64,000 nt of DNA from positions 4,447,266 through 4,511,265 of the forward strand of contig NZ_CP011047.1 in NCBI RefSeq assembly GCF_000982825.1, given 5' to 3'. The notes under the pieces were generated by a model, which did not search any database, was not told the DNA's origin, and was given only the letters and a program-made list of their open reading frames with translations. This stretch comes from Cronobacter sakazakii (GTDB lineage: Bacteria > Pseudomonadota > Gammaproteobacteria > Enterobacterales > Enterobacteriaceae). Below are positions 17,153 to 25,983 of the stretch, one piece after another. Position 1 is the stretch's first letter. Every line of letters starts with the position of its first letter. Made by a program: the position numbers and the translations under genes.

Positions 17153-17983
17153 ATGGAAAAAAAGAATCAATGGAATACCGGCTACTGGATCGTTGCCCTC
17201 CTGCTGTTGCTGAGTTTGCAGAGCTACTGGCAGACGGCGAAAACCGTCGAGCCGGTGCCCTACAGCGAGTTCGAGAAGGCGCTGGACGAGGGGCGCGTGG
17301 CCGAAGTGCTGGTGTCGGATCGTACGGTGACCGGGCGCCTGAAGTCGCCGGACAGCCGGGGCAAGACGACGATCGTGGCAACGAGGGTCGAACCCGATCT
17401 TGCCGATCGCCTGTCGAAGTACGACGTACCCTATGCCCGCGTGTTGGAGAGCACCTGGCTGAGCGATGTGCTGTCGTGGATCCTGCCAGCGGTATCCTTC
17501 TTTGGCGTCTGGTTCTTCCTGTTCCGCCGCTTCGCCGAGAAGCAGGGCATGGGCGGGTTTCTCAATATCGGTAAGAGCCGCGCCAAGGTGTTCGTGGAAA
17601 AGAACACCGGTGTGACGTTCGCCGATGTGGCGGGGGGGGGGGGATGAGGCCATGGCGGAGCTGGTCGCGATCGTCGATTTCCTGAAGAATCCGCAGGACT
17701 ATGGCCGTCTCGGGGCGCGCATTCCCAAGGGCGTGTTGCTGGTCGGCCCACCGGGCACCGGCAAGACATTGCTGGCCAAGGCTGTTGCCGGGTGGCCGAA
17801 TCGACCCAGGCGCGCATCGATCAGGCTATCCGCGACATCGTGATGGGCGTGTTCGAGCGCGCCTACCGGATTCTCGACATCAACCGCGCGGTGCTGGAGC
17901 GCTGTGCGCGCGAGCTGCTGGCGCGGGAAACGCTCGACGAAAGCGATATCCGTCAATTGACTCAAGGACTTGTTCGGAACTGA
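17153..17983 (+). pseudogene. ftsH: Broken ftsH (AAA+ membrane protease)
   Basis: The N-terminus (MEKKNQWNTGYWIVALLLLL, periplasmic domain, second TM LPAVSFFGVWFFLF) is normal to about residue 160. A run of 12 Gs (17632-17643) replaces the GGVDEA codons and shifts the frame. Reading continues through IVDFLKNPQDYGRLGARIPK and Walker A VGPPGTGKT up to KAVAG, then jumps by deletion to the extreme C-terminus (VAESTQARIDQAIRDIVMGV ... LTQGLVRN). Most of the ATPase domain and the whole zinc protease HEXXH region are lost. It cannot be an active FtsH; a 164-aa two-TM peptide (17153-17647) may still be made. Confidence 0.88.
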
Positions 17984-18070
17984 AAACAGTAGTAGCTGCC
18001 ATTCAGAGTAAACCGACGGCTCTGTTCAGTGCGTCATCCAATTCGTCGGCATTGTTCAAGGAGAACCGAT

Positions 18071-18529
18071 ATGTCTGCATTGACTCCGTGGGACCCCTTC
18101 CGGGAACTGGATGAATTGCAAAACCGCCTGGCGACGATGTTCGGACGAATACCCCAGCGACAGGGCGCCCGTACCGGCAACGAAGCCAAGACCACGGCGG
18201 ACTGGGCTCTAATGGCGGACATCAGCGAGGATGAGAACGCATTCCTCCTCAAGCTGGATCTGCCGGAGGTCCCCAGGGATGCCGTGCGCGTCAGCGCGGA
18301 AAACGGTGTGCTCACCATCAGCGGCGAGCGCAAACTGGAAAAAGAGGAGCAGGGCAAGAAGTTCCACCGCATCGAACGTGCCTATGGCCGCTTTGTGCGC
18401 AGCTTTGTCTTGCCTGACAACGTTGATCCGACCAAGGTGACGACTTCCATGAAAGACGGCGTGCTGGAAGTGCGGCTTGTCAAGGCCGAGCAAGACAAAC
18501 CGAAACAGATTGAAATCTCAGTCAACTAA
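18071..18529 (+). CDS. Second small heat-shock protein (sHSP-GI)
   Basis: 152 aa from ATG 18071, with AAGGAG seven bases before it. Starts SALTPWDPFRELDELQNRL; alpha-crystallin domain at about 45-140 with the NGVLTISGERK and DGVLEVRLVK strands. It is not close to the sHSP at 13377, so the locus carries two different holdases. Spacing of 22 bases to yfdX1 implies one transcript. Cytoplasmic. Confidence 0.92.
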   Translation: MSALTPWDPFRELDELQNRLATMFGRIPQRQGARTGNEAKTTADWALMADISEDENAFLLKLDLPEVPRDAVRVSAENGVLTISGERKLEKEEQGKKFHRIERAYGRFVRSFVLPDNVDPTKVTTSMKDGVLEVRLVKAEQDKPKQIEISVN

Positions 18530-18551
18530 CTTCAATCAGGAGCCCAAGATC

Positions 18552-19466
18552 ATGAATATCAAACAGCCACAATACACCTTCTCCGCACTTGCCCTGGCGG
18601 TCGTCGTCGGACTGAGCGGACCGGCTCTGGCCCAATCGGCGGCAGGTTCTAGCCCAGGTGCTGCAGCACCCTCTGCCGCATCCAAGGCGGCACAGCCACA
18701 GGTAGATGACAAGGCCGCCCGGGAAGCCGATAAAAAGCGTGCCGAGCTCACTCAAGACGCCATCACGGCGCTCACCAAGACCCAGGAGGCTTTGACCCTC
18801 CTTGATGCAAACAAGACCAAGGAGGCGCTTGCTGCGCTGGAACTGGCCAGCGGAAAGCTGGAACTGGTATTGGCACGCGACGCCAAACTTGCTTTGGCGC
18901 CGGTCGATGTACGCGTCATCACCCACGATATCCACGCCAACGTGGAATCGGTAAAGAAAGCGGTCAAGTTGTCTCGGGAGTTGTTGAGTGATGGCGAGGT
19001 GCAAAAGGCCCGGCCCATCGTTGCCAATCTGGCCAGCGAAATCGTAATCGAAACCGACAACCTTCCGATGGCAACGTACCCGGCAGCGATCAAGTCGGCC
19101 GCACGGCTCATCGACAGCGGCAAGATCGACAACGCCAAAGCGGAACTCGCCCGAGCACTGAACACGCTGGTGGTGACCTCGGTCGCCTTTCCTCTGCCCG
19201 TGCTACGGGCCGAAGCCGCGATGGCAAAAGCTGAAAAGCTGGCCGAGACCGACAGGCGCGATGCCAGGCAGAACGAGGAGCTCAGCACCTTGCTGTCGTC
19301 CGTGCGCACGGAGATCGAGATGGCGCAGATCCTGGGTTATGGCAAGAAGGCGGACTTCAAACCCATCTTCGATCAGGTGAAGTCCATTGAGCAAAAGTCA
19401 GCTGGTGGCAAAAGCGGCAAGGGATGGTTCGACGAGTTGAAGACGCGCATCCAAAAGCTGTTTTGA
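18552..19466 (+). CDS. yfdX1: YfdX family protein 1 (secreted)
   Basis: 304 aa from ATG 18552, after CAGGAG. A signal peptide covers residues 1-30 (TFSALALAVVVGLSGPALAQ). The rest is a helical YfdX domain. E. coli YfdX belongs to the EvgA acid-response regulon and acts as a periplasmic chaperone-like protein; here it probably protects envelope proteins. The C-terminus has a Gly/Lys-rich element (GGKSGKGWFDELKTRI) shared with YfdX2. Confidence 0.88.
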   Translation: MNIKQPQYTFSALALAVVVGLSGPALAQSAAGSSPGAAAPSAASKAAQPQVDDKAAREADKKRAELTQDAITALTKTQEALTLLDANKTKEALAALELASGKLELVLARDAKLALAPVDVRVITHDIHANVESVKKAVKLSRELLSDGEVQKARPIVANLASEIVIETDNLPMATYPAAIKSAARLIDSGKIDNAKAELARALNTLVVTSVAFPLPVLRAEAAMAKAEKLAETDRRDARQNEELSTLLSSVRTEIEMAQILGYGKKADFKPIFDQVKSIEQKSAGGKSGKGWFDELKTRIQKLF

Positions 19467-19568
19467 GGTGATGAAGGGGCTGACTGCTCTGTCGGTCAGT
19501 CTCGCGATGTTCGCATTCAGCCCCAATAGATTCGCCTATTTTCACTATCTCATACGAGGCATATCACC

Positions 19569-20456
19569 ATGAATGAGCAAACACCAAATCCCAATGCGAC
19601 GAACGAAGGAAAAAACGAACAGGCCGCGGTAAGCAGCCTTCCTGTCAGTCCAGAGTCCAAGCCTGAAGTCGTCACGGAGGTACAGCCTGAGGTTCAGAAA
19701 GAAACGGACTCGCAGGCGGCAGACAAACGTAAACAAGTCCTCGATGAGGCAGTCTCGGCCTTGTCGCTGACCAAATCAGCGCTGGCCGCACTTGACGGCA
19801 AGGACACTGCACGCGCATTGGCAACGCTGGCCGAAGTGACGGGAAAGCTGGAGCTGATCGTCGCGCGCGAACCCACGCTCGCCCTGGCCGGCGTTGATGT
19901 GCGCACCATCGTGCACGACTTGTTCGCCAACACGGAAACCATTGAGGCGATGACCGACGAGGCGCTGGATGCCCTCAAACATGGCGAGGTGCAACAGGCT
20001 CGCCACATGCTGGCTTTGCTGGCCAGTGAAATCGTGATCACGGTCACCAGCATCCCTTTGGCGTCCTATCCCGCAGCCGTGAAGGCAGTCGTGCCGCTGA
20101 TCGATCAGGGCAAGATCGAAGAAGCCAAAGCCGCGCTGCAGTCAGCGCTCAGCACGCTGGTCGAGGAGCGCAGCGTGCTTCCGCTGCCCGTCCTGCGTGC
20201 GAAGCTGCTCCTGAAGCGCGCCGAGCCCCTGGTAGAAGATGGTCAGCGCAGCGAAGCATCCAATGAGCGCCTGGAGACATTGTTGAACGAAGCCCGGCAG
20301 CAGTTGGAAATGGCAGAACTGCTGGGCTATGGAAAAAGGAAGGACTTTGAGCCCCTGTACGCTGAACTCAAGAAAATCAAGGAAAAGACGGGAGGGGGAG
20401 GCTGCGGAAAAGGCTGGCTCGATGAAGTCAAGGCAAAACTGTCCAGGTTGTTCTGA
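19569..20456 (+). CDS. yfdX2: YfdX family protein 2 (no signal peptide)
   Basis: 295 aa, paralogue of YfdX1 over about 230 residues, including a C-terminal GGGGCGKGWLDEVKAKLSRLF that parallels YfdX1. The N-terminal 60 residues are hydrophilic and rich in Asn, Glu and Pro and lack a signal peptide, so this copy should be cytoplasmic while YfdX1 is exported. Ends nine bases before a strong terminator. Confidence 0.86.
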   Translation: MNEQTPNPNATNEGKNEQAAVSSLPVSPESKPEVVTEVQPEVQKETDSQAADKRKQVLDEAVSALSLTKSALAALDGKDTARALATLAEVTGKLELIVAREPTLALAGVDVRTIVHDLFANTETIEAMTDEALDALKHGEVQQARHMLALLASEIVITVTSIPLASYPAAVKAVVPLIDQGKIEEAKAALQSALSTLVEERSVLPLPVLRAKLLLKRAEPLVEDGQRSEASNERLETLLNEARQQLEMAELLGYGKRKDFEPLYAELKKIKEKTGGGGCGKGWLDEVKAKLSRLF

Positions 20457-20464
20457 AACCGCTG

Positions 20465-20491
20465 GAGAGGGGGCGCATAGCGCCCCCTCTC
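20465..20491 (+). terminator. Strong hairpin between yfdX2 and hdeD
   Basis: A perfect 12-bp stem GAGAGGGGGCGC / GCGCCCCCTCTC with loop ATA, followed by TTGT. It should terminate or attenuate the upstream part of the operon, giving less expression of hdeD and later genes unless they have their own promoter. Confidence 0.75.
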
Positions 20492-20545
20492 TTGTCCCAT
20501 GAGTGTTTGATTTTTTATTTTGTATAGATCTTTAGGAGATATTGC

Positions 20546-21157
20546 ATGAACACAGACACCATCGCCAATTCCAATGCGGATGACCCCACCAAAGCACTGT
20601 GTTCGCTGAGCCAAAATTGGTGGCTTTTTGTGCTGCGCGGTGTCTTGGCATTGATTTTTGCAGCCCTCGCGTTCTGGATGCCACAATCGGCTCTGTTGGC
20701 CATGACCATCATGTTCGGCGCATTTTCCTTGGTCAATGGCGCGTTCAACTTGTTTGCAGCGGTGCGCCATATCCAGAAAAAAGAGCGCTGGGGCTGGCTG
20801 CTGTTCAGCGGCATTGTCGGCATACTTACGGGCGTCGTCGTCCTGGTTGCTCCTTGGGTCGCCACGATAGTCTTGGCTTCTTTTTTATGGGCTAGCGTGG
20901 GCTTCTGGGCGATTTTCACCGGTGTGCTGGAGATATCCGCCGCCGTTCGGCTGCGTCGGGAAATCAAGGGTGAAATCTGGCTTGCCCTCAGTGGACTGCT
21001 CTCGATTATCCTTGGTGCTATCGTCTTGTGGATATTTTTTACCCGTCCGGTCGAGTCATTCGTGGCCGCAGGCTGGCTGTTGGGTTTCCATGCGGCAGTC
21101 TATGGCGTCACGCTTTTGTTCTTGAGTTGGAGTCTTCGCAAAACGCGCCTGGGGTAA
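20546..21157 (+). CDS. hdeD: HdeD-family inner-membrane protein
   Basis: 203 aa with six hydrophobic segments in three pairs (for example VLALIFAALAFWMPQSALLA and LLGFHAAVYGVTLLFLSW), the DUF308/HdeD layout. E. coli HdeD is an acid-resistance membrane protein of the acid fitness island. A ribosome binding site (AGGAG) lies upstream. It likely contributes to membrane or pH stress tolerance in this locus. Confidence 0.9.
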   Translation: MNTDTIANSNADDPTKALCSLSQNWWLFVLRGVLALIFAALAFWMPQSALLAMTIMFGAFSLVNGAFNLFAAVRHIQKKERWGWLLFSGIVGILTGVVVLVAPWVATIVLASFLWASVGFWAIFTGVLEISAAVRLRREIKGEIWLALSGLLSIILGAIVLWIFFTRPVESFVAAGWLLGFHAAVYGVTLLFLSWSLRKTRLG

Positions 21158-21236
21158 GAGCGTGCCAAACCAAAATCTATGGATATGAGCATCCTCGATT
21201 CATGCCTCCATAGAAATGACATCGAAGGAGTCATAC

Positions 21237-22382
21237 ATGCAGATACAATATAGCTATCGAGCTATCGACAAAGAGTTTCATGAACCTTGGCAGAGAGCTT
21301 TGGGAAATGTGATCGAGCACGCCCTCAAGCCATTGCTCGACAAACACACTAAAGATTCAGCGCGACTTCAAATCGTCCTTGATCGCGACAAGATCAAGCG
21401 GCAATTTCTGGCCAGTGGCTATATGCACCTGCCCGGCAAAAAGATTGTCAGCGTTACTGCATCACATGACGAGCTGACGCCCCTCGCGCAGATGCTCGCA
21501 CAGTCGTTGTTCCGTCAGGCCAAGAAGCATTTTGACCGACTGCATGCTCAGGATCAAATCAAGCGCAAAGCACGACGCGAGCGCTTGCGCGAGCTCAAGG
21601 TGCGGATTGCCGCAAAACCCGCATCAGCCGCCCATGAGGCCGAGGTGACCCGAATGCCTCTACTGTCGAAACTTGAGGCTGTCGCAAGGCGTGAGCTGGC
21701 TTATCTGCGGGCCGTCGGCGATTTACCGCGCGATTATCCGACGCTGCGCGACGTGGTGGATGAAGCGATTGTCCGAGCTAAGGTGGAATGGCAATCCGTG
21801 CCGGGGGAAAAAGAGGCTTACACCGGTCTTTTGAAGCATCTGTTCGCCGTCCTGGATAACGAAGTGGCAAGCAGCCGGCAATTTGGCGAATTCGTTTCTC
21901 TGGACGCGCCGGTCGAACCGGATGCCCAAGACATGGCCGAGGCCATGGTGGAAGAGGAAATCTTCGAATTTTATCAGCACGATGACACACTCAAGCTGGC
22001 CGATATTTTCGCTGGCAGTCAGCATCCCGATGTCGCAACGATCGCGGAACAGGAGGAGCTGATTGATCGGTCGAGCGAGTTCGCTTTTGCATTTGACCTG
22101 CTGAAGGACATGCCGCGTTTGTGGCGGCGCATTTTTCTGCTTATCCGTGTGGACGGGCTGAATGCCAGCAGCGTCTCTGAAATCCTGCTGATTCCTAGTA
22201 AGGAAGATGCTGTCCGAAGGTGGCTCATGCAGGCCGAAGCATTCATCGCTGCTCATCTGGAAGAGGCCGGAGTAAGCAAAAACGGGAACGATTGGCTCCA
22301 AGGCGTTGATTGGTCGGCATTGTCTGTGACCCGAAGCGAGGCAGCCTCACTGTGGTCCAAGGAGGCGAACCATGAAGAATGA
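21237..22382 (+). CDS. tLST orf11: possible HPF-like N-terminus and sigma-4-like C-terminus
   Basis: 381 aa from ATG 21237 with GAAGGAG before it. Residues 1-105 (MQIQYSYRAIDKEFHEPWQR ... KKIVSVTASHDELTPLAQML) have the strand-helix rhythm of ribosome hibernation factors (HPF/RaiA). Residues about 290-355 (LLKDMPRLWRRIFLLIRVDG, LNASSVSEILLIPSKEDAVR) resemble sigma-70 region 4. The middle is helical and acidic. The locus literature treats it as a protein of unknown role; the two similarities are by eye. Its end overlaps trx by 11 bases, so they are coupled. Confidence 0.7.
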   Translation: MQIQYSYRAIDKEFHEPWQRALGNVIEHALKPLLDKHTKDSARLQIVLDRDKIKRQFLASGYMHLPGKKIVSVTASHDELTPLAQMLAQSLFRQAKKHFDRLHAQDQIKRKARRERLRELKVRIAAKPASAAHEAEVTRMPLLSKLEAVARRELAYLRAVGDLPRDYPTLRDVVDEAIVRAKVEWQSVPGEKEAYTGLLKHLFAVLDNEVASSRQFGEFVSLDAPVEPDAQDMAEAMVEEEIFEFYQHDDTLKLADIFAGSQHPDVATIAEQEELIDRSSEFAFAFDLLKDMPRLWRRIFLLIRVDGLNASSVSEILLIPSKEDAVRRWLMQAEAFIAAHLEEAGVSKNGNDWLQGVDWSALSVTRSEAASLWSKEANHEE

Positions 22383-22812
22383 GCTTCACCTCGTCTGCCC
22401 GCATTGCCAGTCCATCAACCGCGTACCGACTGCGAAGCTATCGGAACATCCCAACTGTGGCCGCTGCCAGCAGCCCTTGTTCACGGGCGAGCCCATCGAG
22501 TTGACCACGGCGACGTTCTCGCGCCACGTGGAGCGCAGCGATCTGCCGCTGCTGGTCGATTTCTGGGCGCCATGGTGCGGGCCGTGCAAGATGATGGCGC
22601 CACAGTTCCAGCAAGCGGCACACCAGCTCGAACCGAGGATCCGGCTGGCGAAGGTGAATACCGAGGCTGAGCCCCACCTGGCCGCGCAGTTCGGTATCCG
22701 CAGCATCCCGACGCTCGCCCTGTTCCAGGGTGGGCGGGAGATCGCCCGTCAGGCCGGCGTGATGGGCGCGCAGGACATCGTGCGCTGGACGTCGACGCAA
22801 GTGGGACGCTGA
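22372..22812 (+). CDS. trx: Thioredoxin with N-terminal zinc ribbon (Trx2/TrxC type)
   Basis: 146 aa. Two CxxC pairs at the start (CPHCQS and CGRCQQ) form a TrxC-type zinc ribbon, followed by a thioredoxin domain with the active site WAPWCGPCKM and cis-proline segment SIPTLALF. It reduces disulfides in the cytoplasm under oxidative and chlorine stress, to which this locus gives resistance. Coupled to orf11 upstream and three bases from kefB. Confidence 0.95.
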   Translation: MKNELHLVCPHCQSINRVPTAKLSEHPNCGRCQQPLFTGEPIELTTATFSRHVERSDLPLLVDFWAPWCGPCKMMAPQFQQAAHQLEPRIRLAKVNTEAEPHLAAQFGIRSIPTLALFQGGREIARQAGVMGAQDIVRWTSTQVGR

Positions 22813-22815
22813 CCG

Positions 22816-24525
22816 ATGCAGGGCTTGCTCGGCACTACGCTAATCCTGCTGGCGGCTTGCAGCCTGGCGGCGATGGCGACGGCGGCGTTCAGAGTGCCCG
22901 CCTTGCTGGGGTATCTCTCTGTCGGCGTTGTACTGGGCCCCTCAGTCATCGGCGTGATCGCGCCGGGGGAGACGCTGAGCTTTCTGTCCGAGCTGGGCGT
23001 GGCGCTGCTGTTGTTCATGATCGGACTGGAATTCTCCCTCGGAGACTTCTGGCTCGCCCGCAGGACGGTGCTGATGGCGGGCGCTCTGCAGATGATCGCC
23101 GTTGCCCCGCCGCTGATCCTGGTATTGATGTGGCTGGGGCAGCCCGGCCAGAGCGCCGCGCTGCTCGGCACTGCGGCGGCCATGTCGTCCACGGCGCTGG
23201 TCAGCCGACAACTGGCCGACCAAGGCGAGCTCACCACCCGCCACGGACGCAGTGCCATCGCCGTGCTGGTCTTTCAGGACCTGGCCAGCGTGCCCCTGCT
23301 GGCCTTGCTGGCGATCTGGGCGCGCGGCGAGTCGCCGAAGATCGAGCATGTGCTGCTCGAAGTATTCGGTGTGCTGCTGCTGTTCGCGGCAGCGGCCCTC
23401 GCCTCGCGCCGTCTGTTGCATGGCCTGCTGGGCTGGGTGGCGCGGCGGGGCCACGAGGAATCGTTCGTGCTCGTCTCCTTGTGCGTGGTGGTGGCTGCCG
23501 CCGCCGCTGCGCACGCGGTCGGCGTATCCGCCGCCCTGGGGGCCTTCCTCGCCGGGATGGTGCTGGGCGAGAGCGACTTCCGGCACCACATGGAAAGCCA
23601 CCTCAGGCCGTTTCGCGATGTGTTGTCGGGCGTGTTCTTCGTGACCATCGGCCTGCAACTGGACGCAGCACAGATTCTTTCGGCACCGCTGGCGGTGCTG
23701 GCGTGGCTGGTGGTGCTGGTACCGGTCAAGATCCTGCTCAATACGCTGGCCTTGCGGGCGACGCGCCTGTCCGCCCTCGATGCCTGGCGCACGGGCATAG
23801 CGTTGGGGCACGGCGGCGAGTTCGCCCTGCTGTTGTTGGGCACGGTCTTGCAGCAGCATCTGATCCCCGCGACCGTCGTCCAACCCATGCTGGTCGCGCT
23901 GGTGCTCAGCATGGCCCTGGCACCGCTACTGATCCGCCATCACGATGTACTTGCCCGGTTCTTGAGCCGCACCGGCGGCGTCATTCAGCCACCCCAGGCT
24001 GAAGAAGTCGAGATCGCCGCGCAGACGACGCGATATCGAGACCATGTCATCGTTTGCGGCGCGGGCGAGCTTGGCCTGCCAGTCAGCGAGATTCTTCGCC
24101 ACGCCGGCGTGGCGCATCTGCTGCTGGAGGCGGACGCGCAGAAGGTCGAGGCCGCGCGTGCCGCCGGCGCGCCGGTGTTCCATGGCGATGCCAGTCGGCC
24201 CGATACCTTGCTGGCTGCCGGCTTGACGCATGCGCACTTGGTGGTGCTGACGTTCGCCCATGCCCAGCAAGCGTTGCGCATCGCCCAGGCGATTGCCGAG
24301 CGCCGTCCGGCGCTAACCTTGTGGGTGTCATGCAGAAGTACGACCGCGGCCGATGCATTTCGCGCCATGCCTAACGTGCGCGTGTATCAGCAATCCTTTG
24401 CCGCAGCTATTGGGCTGGCGGAACAGGTGATGTCGACGCTTGGCATGTCGACCGAGTTGATTGAAGGACGCATCAGCGCAATGCGCCGCCGTCTCGACAG
24501 CAGCCGTTTTCCAGGGAGTTCATAG
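22816..24525 (+). CDS. kefB: KefB-type monovalent cation:proton antiporter
   Basis: 569 aa. The N-terminal 380 residues form about 12 membrane segments of the CPA2/Na_H_Exchanger family (motif FMIGLEFSLGDFW; FQDLASVPLLALL). A cytoplasmic TrkA_N/RCK domain follows (HVIVCGAGELGLPVSEILRH, then FHGDASRPDTLLAAG), which binds nucleotide and gates transport. KefB efflux acidifies the cytoplasm and protects from electrophiles. The RCK is shorter than in E. coli KefB. Confidence 0.94.
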   Translation: MQGLLGTTLILLAACSLAAMATAAFRVPALLGYLSVGVVLGPSVIGVIAPGETLSFLSELGVALLLFMIGLEFSLGDFWLARRTVLMAGALQMIAVAPPLILVLMWLGQPGQSAALLGTAAAMSSTALVSRQLADQGELTTRHGRSAIAVLVFQDLASVPLLALLAIWARGESPKIEHVLLEVFGVLLLFAAAALASRRLLHGLLGWVARRGHEESFVLVSLCVVVAAAAAAHAVGVSAALGAFLAGMVLGESDFRHHMESHLRPFRDVLSGVFFVTIGLQLDAAQILSAPLAVLAWLVVLVPVKILLNTLALRATRLSALDAWRTGIALGHGGEFALLLLGTVLQQHLIPATVVQPMLVALVLSMALAPLLIRHHDVLARFLSRTGGVIQPPQAEEVEIAAQTTRYRDHVIVCGAGELGLPVSEILRHAGVAHLLLEADAQKVEAARAAGAPVFHGDASRPDTLLAAGLTHAHLVVLTFAHAQQALRIAQAIAERRPALTLWVSCRSTTAADAFRAMPNVRVYQQSFAAAIGLAEQVMSTLGMSTELIEGRISAMRRRLDSSRFPGSS

Positions 24526-24527
24526 TC

Positions 24528-25025
24528 ATGAAATCAAAACGCCTTAACCCATTTCAGGTCTTGCGTGACCAATTGGCCATCATGAGTTTTTACGAGCGCT
24601 TCGAGCAGGTCGTCGCGCTCGTGCTGTCGGCGGTGATCGCCGTCATCATCGTGGTGTCGCTGTTCCAGCTCATCTCCATCGTCTTCACGCTGCTGGTTCT
24701 CGATACCTTCAATCCCCTGGACCACAAGGTATTCCAGAGCGTGTTCGGCATGATCATGACGCTCTTGATCGCGATGGAGTTCAAGCATTCCATCGTGCGC
24801 GTGGCGCTGCGTCGGGACAGCATCATCCAGGTCAAGACGGTGGTCCTGATCGCGCTGATCGCACTCTCCCGCAAGTTCGTGATCCTCGACTCCGACGCGA
24901 GCCCCGCAAAGATAGCCGCGCTGGCAAGCGCCACGCTGGCTCTGGGTGCGACCTACTGGCTGCTGCGCAAGCGCGGCGACCGCGCCGCCGAGACCTCTGA
25001 GCATGACCCGTCATCATCCCAGTGA
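24528..25025 (+). CDS. psiE: PsiE-like membrane protein
   Basis: 165 aa with four membrane segments (for example VVALVLSAVIAVIIVVSLFQ and FGMIMTLLIAMEF), matching the phosphate-starvation-inducible PsiE family. Starts two bases after kefB; its end overlaps the M48 peptidase start. Its biochemical role is not known; in the tLST it belongs to the membrane part of the set. Confidence 0.88.
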   Translation: MKSKRLNPFQVLRDQLAIMSFYERFEQVVALVLSAVIAVIIVVSLFQLISIVFTLLVLDTFNPLDHKVFQSVFGMIMTLLIAMEFKHSIVRVALRRDSIIQVKTVVLIALIALSRKFVILDSDASPAKIAALASATLALGATYWLLRKRGDRAAETSEHDPSSSQ

Positions 25026-25959
25026 TCCGCGCACGGCGCTCTTGCAACACCGCTGGCTCAACCGCCTGCAGACCGGGCTGTTGGTCCTGACCATGGTCGG
25101 GATCGCAGCCGCAGCAGGGAGACTGCCGTTTGGGGAAGGCTGCCTGTGGCTCGCGCTGTTTGCCGTTGCAGGTGCGTTGCTGCTGGAACCGGTAGCCGCG
25201 TCGGCGCTGAGCTTGCGCCTGTACCGCGTACGGGCCTTGCACCCGCAAGAAGCCCACGAGATGTGGGCCCTGTTGCGCGAGCTGCCCGCCCGTGCCGGTT
25301 TGCCCGCCACGCCGGTGCCGCACTATGTGCCCAGTGCCGTCGTCAACGCCTTCGCCACCGGATCGAAGCAGGAGGCATCGATCGCCCTCACCGATGGCCT
25401 GCTGCGCAGCCTGAGCCCACGCGAGCTGGCGGGTGTGCTCGTGCACGAGGTCGCGCACATCGCTAATGAGGATCTGCGTGTCATGGGGCTGGCGGATTCC
25501 AACAGTCGCCTCACGAGCCTACTGGCCCTTATGGGACAGATCGCGATCCTGCTCAGCCTGCCCGCGCAGCTGGTTGGCGCGGCGGAGGTCTATTGGCCTG
25601 GTCTATTGTTACTGGCCGCATCGCCCCAGCTGGCCCTGCTCGCACAGCTCGGCTTGTCTCGCGTGCGTGAGTTCGACGCTGACCGCCTTGCGGCGGAACT
25701 GACTGGCGACCCGCAGGGGCTGGCGTCCGCGCTGGCGAAAATCGAGCGGGTCAGGCGTGCCTGGCTATGGCCGGGATGGGGCAATCCCGAGCCCTCCTGC
25801 TTGCGCACGCGTCCGGCAACGCAAGAGCGCATCGCACGCCTGCTGACGTTGGCGCCTGGTCCAGCATCAGCGTTGCCACTCCGCGCGCCCCATTTTTTGC
25901 CGGAATCCGCTTTGGCGACGCGCCCACCGCGCTGGCGCCCGAGCGGGCTGTGGCGCTGA
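25003..25959 (+). CDS. M48-family membrane zinc protease (HtpX-like)
   Basis: 318 aa from ATG 25003, overlapping the end of psiE by 23 bases. Two N-terminal membrane segments, then the zinc-binding motif LVHEVAHIANEDLRVM (HExxH), two further hydrophobic segments, and REFDADRLAAELTGD carrying the third ligand (ExxxD type). Such proteases clear damaged membrane proteins; with DegP downstream and FtsH broken, this may be the locus's functional membrane protease. The last 40 residues are Pro/Arg-rich. Confidence 0.9.
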   Translation: MTRHHPSDPRTALLQHRWLNRLQTGLLVLTMVGIAAAAGRLPFGEGCLWLALFAVAGALLLEPVAASALSLRLYRVRALHPQEAHEMWALLRELPARAGLPATPVPHYVPSAVVNAFATGSKQEASIALTDGLLRSLSPRELAGVLVHEVAHIANEDLRVMGLADSNSRLTSLLALMGQIAILLSLPAQLVGAAEVYWPGLLLLAASPQLALLAQLGLSRVREFDADRLAAELTGDPQGLASALAKIERVRRAWLWPGWGNPEPSCLRTRPATQERIARLLTLAPGPASALPLRAPHFLPESALATRPPRWRPSGLWR

Positions 25960-25983
25960 TTGCCCATCAACAGGAGACGTCTC

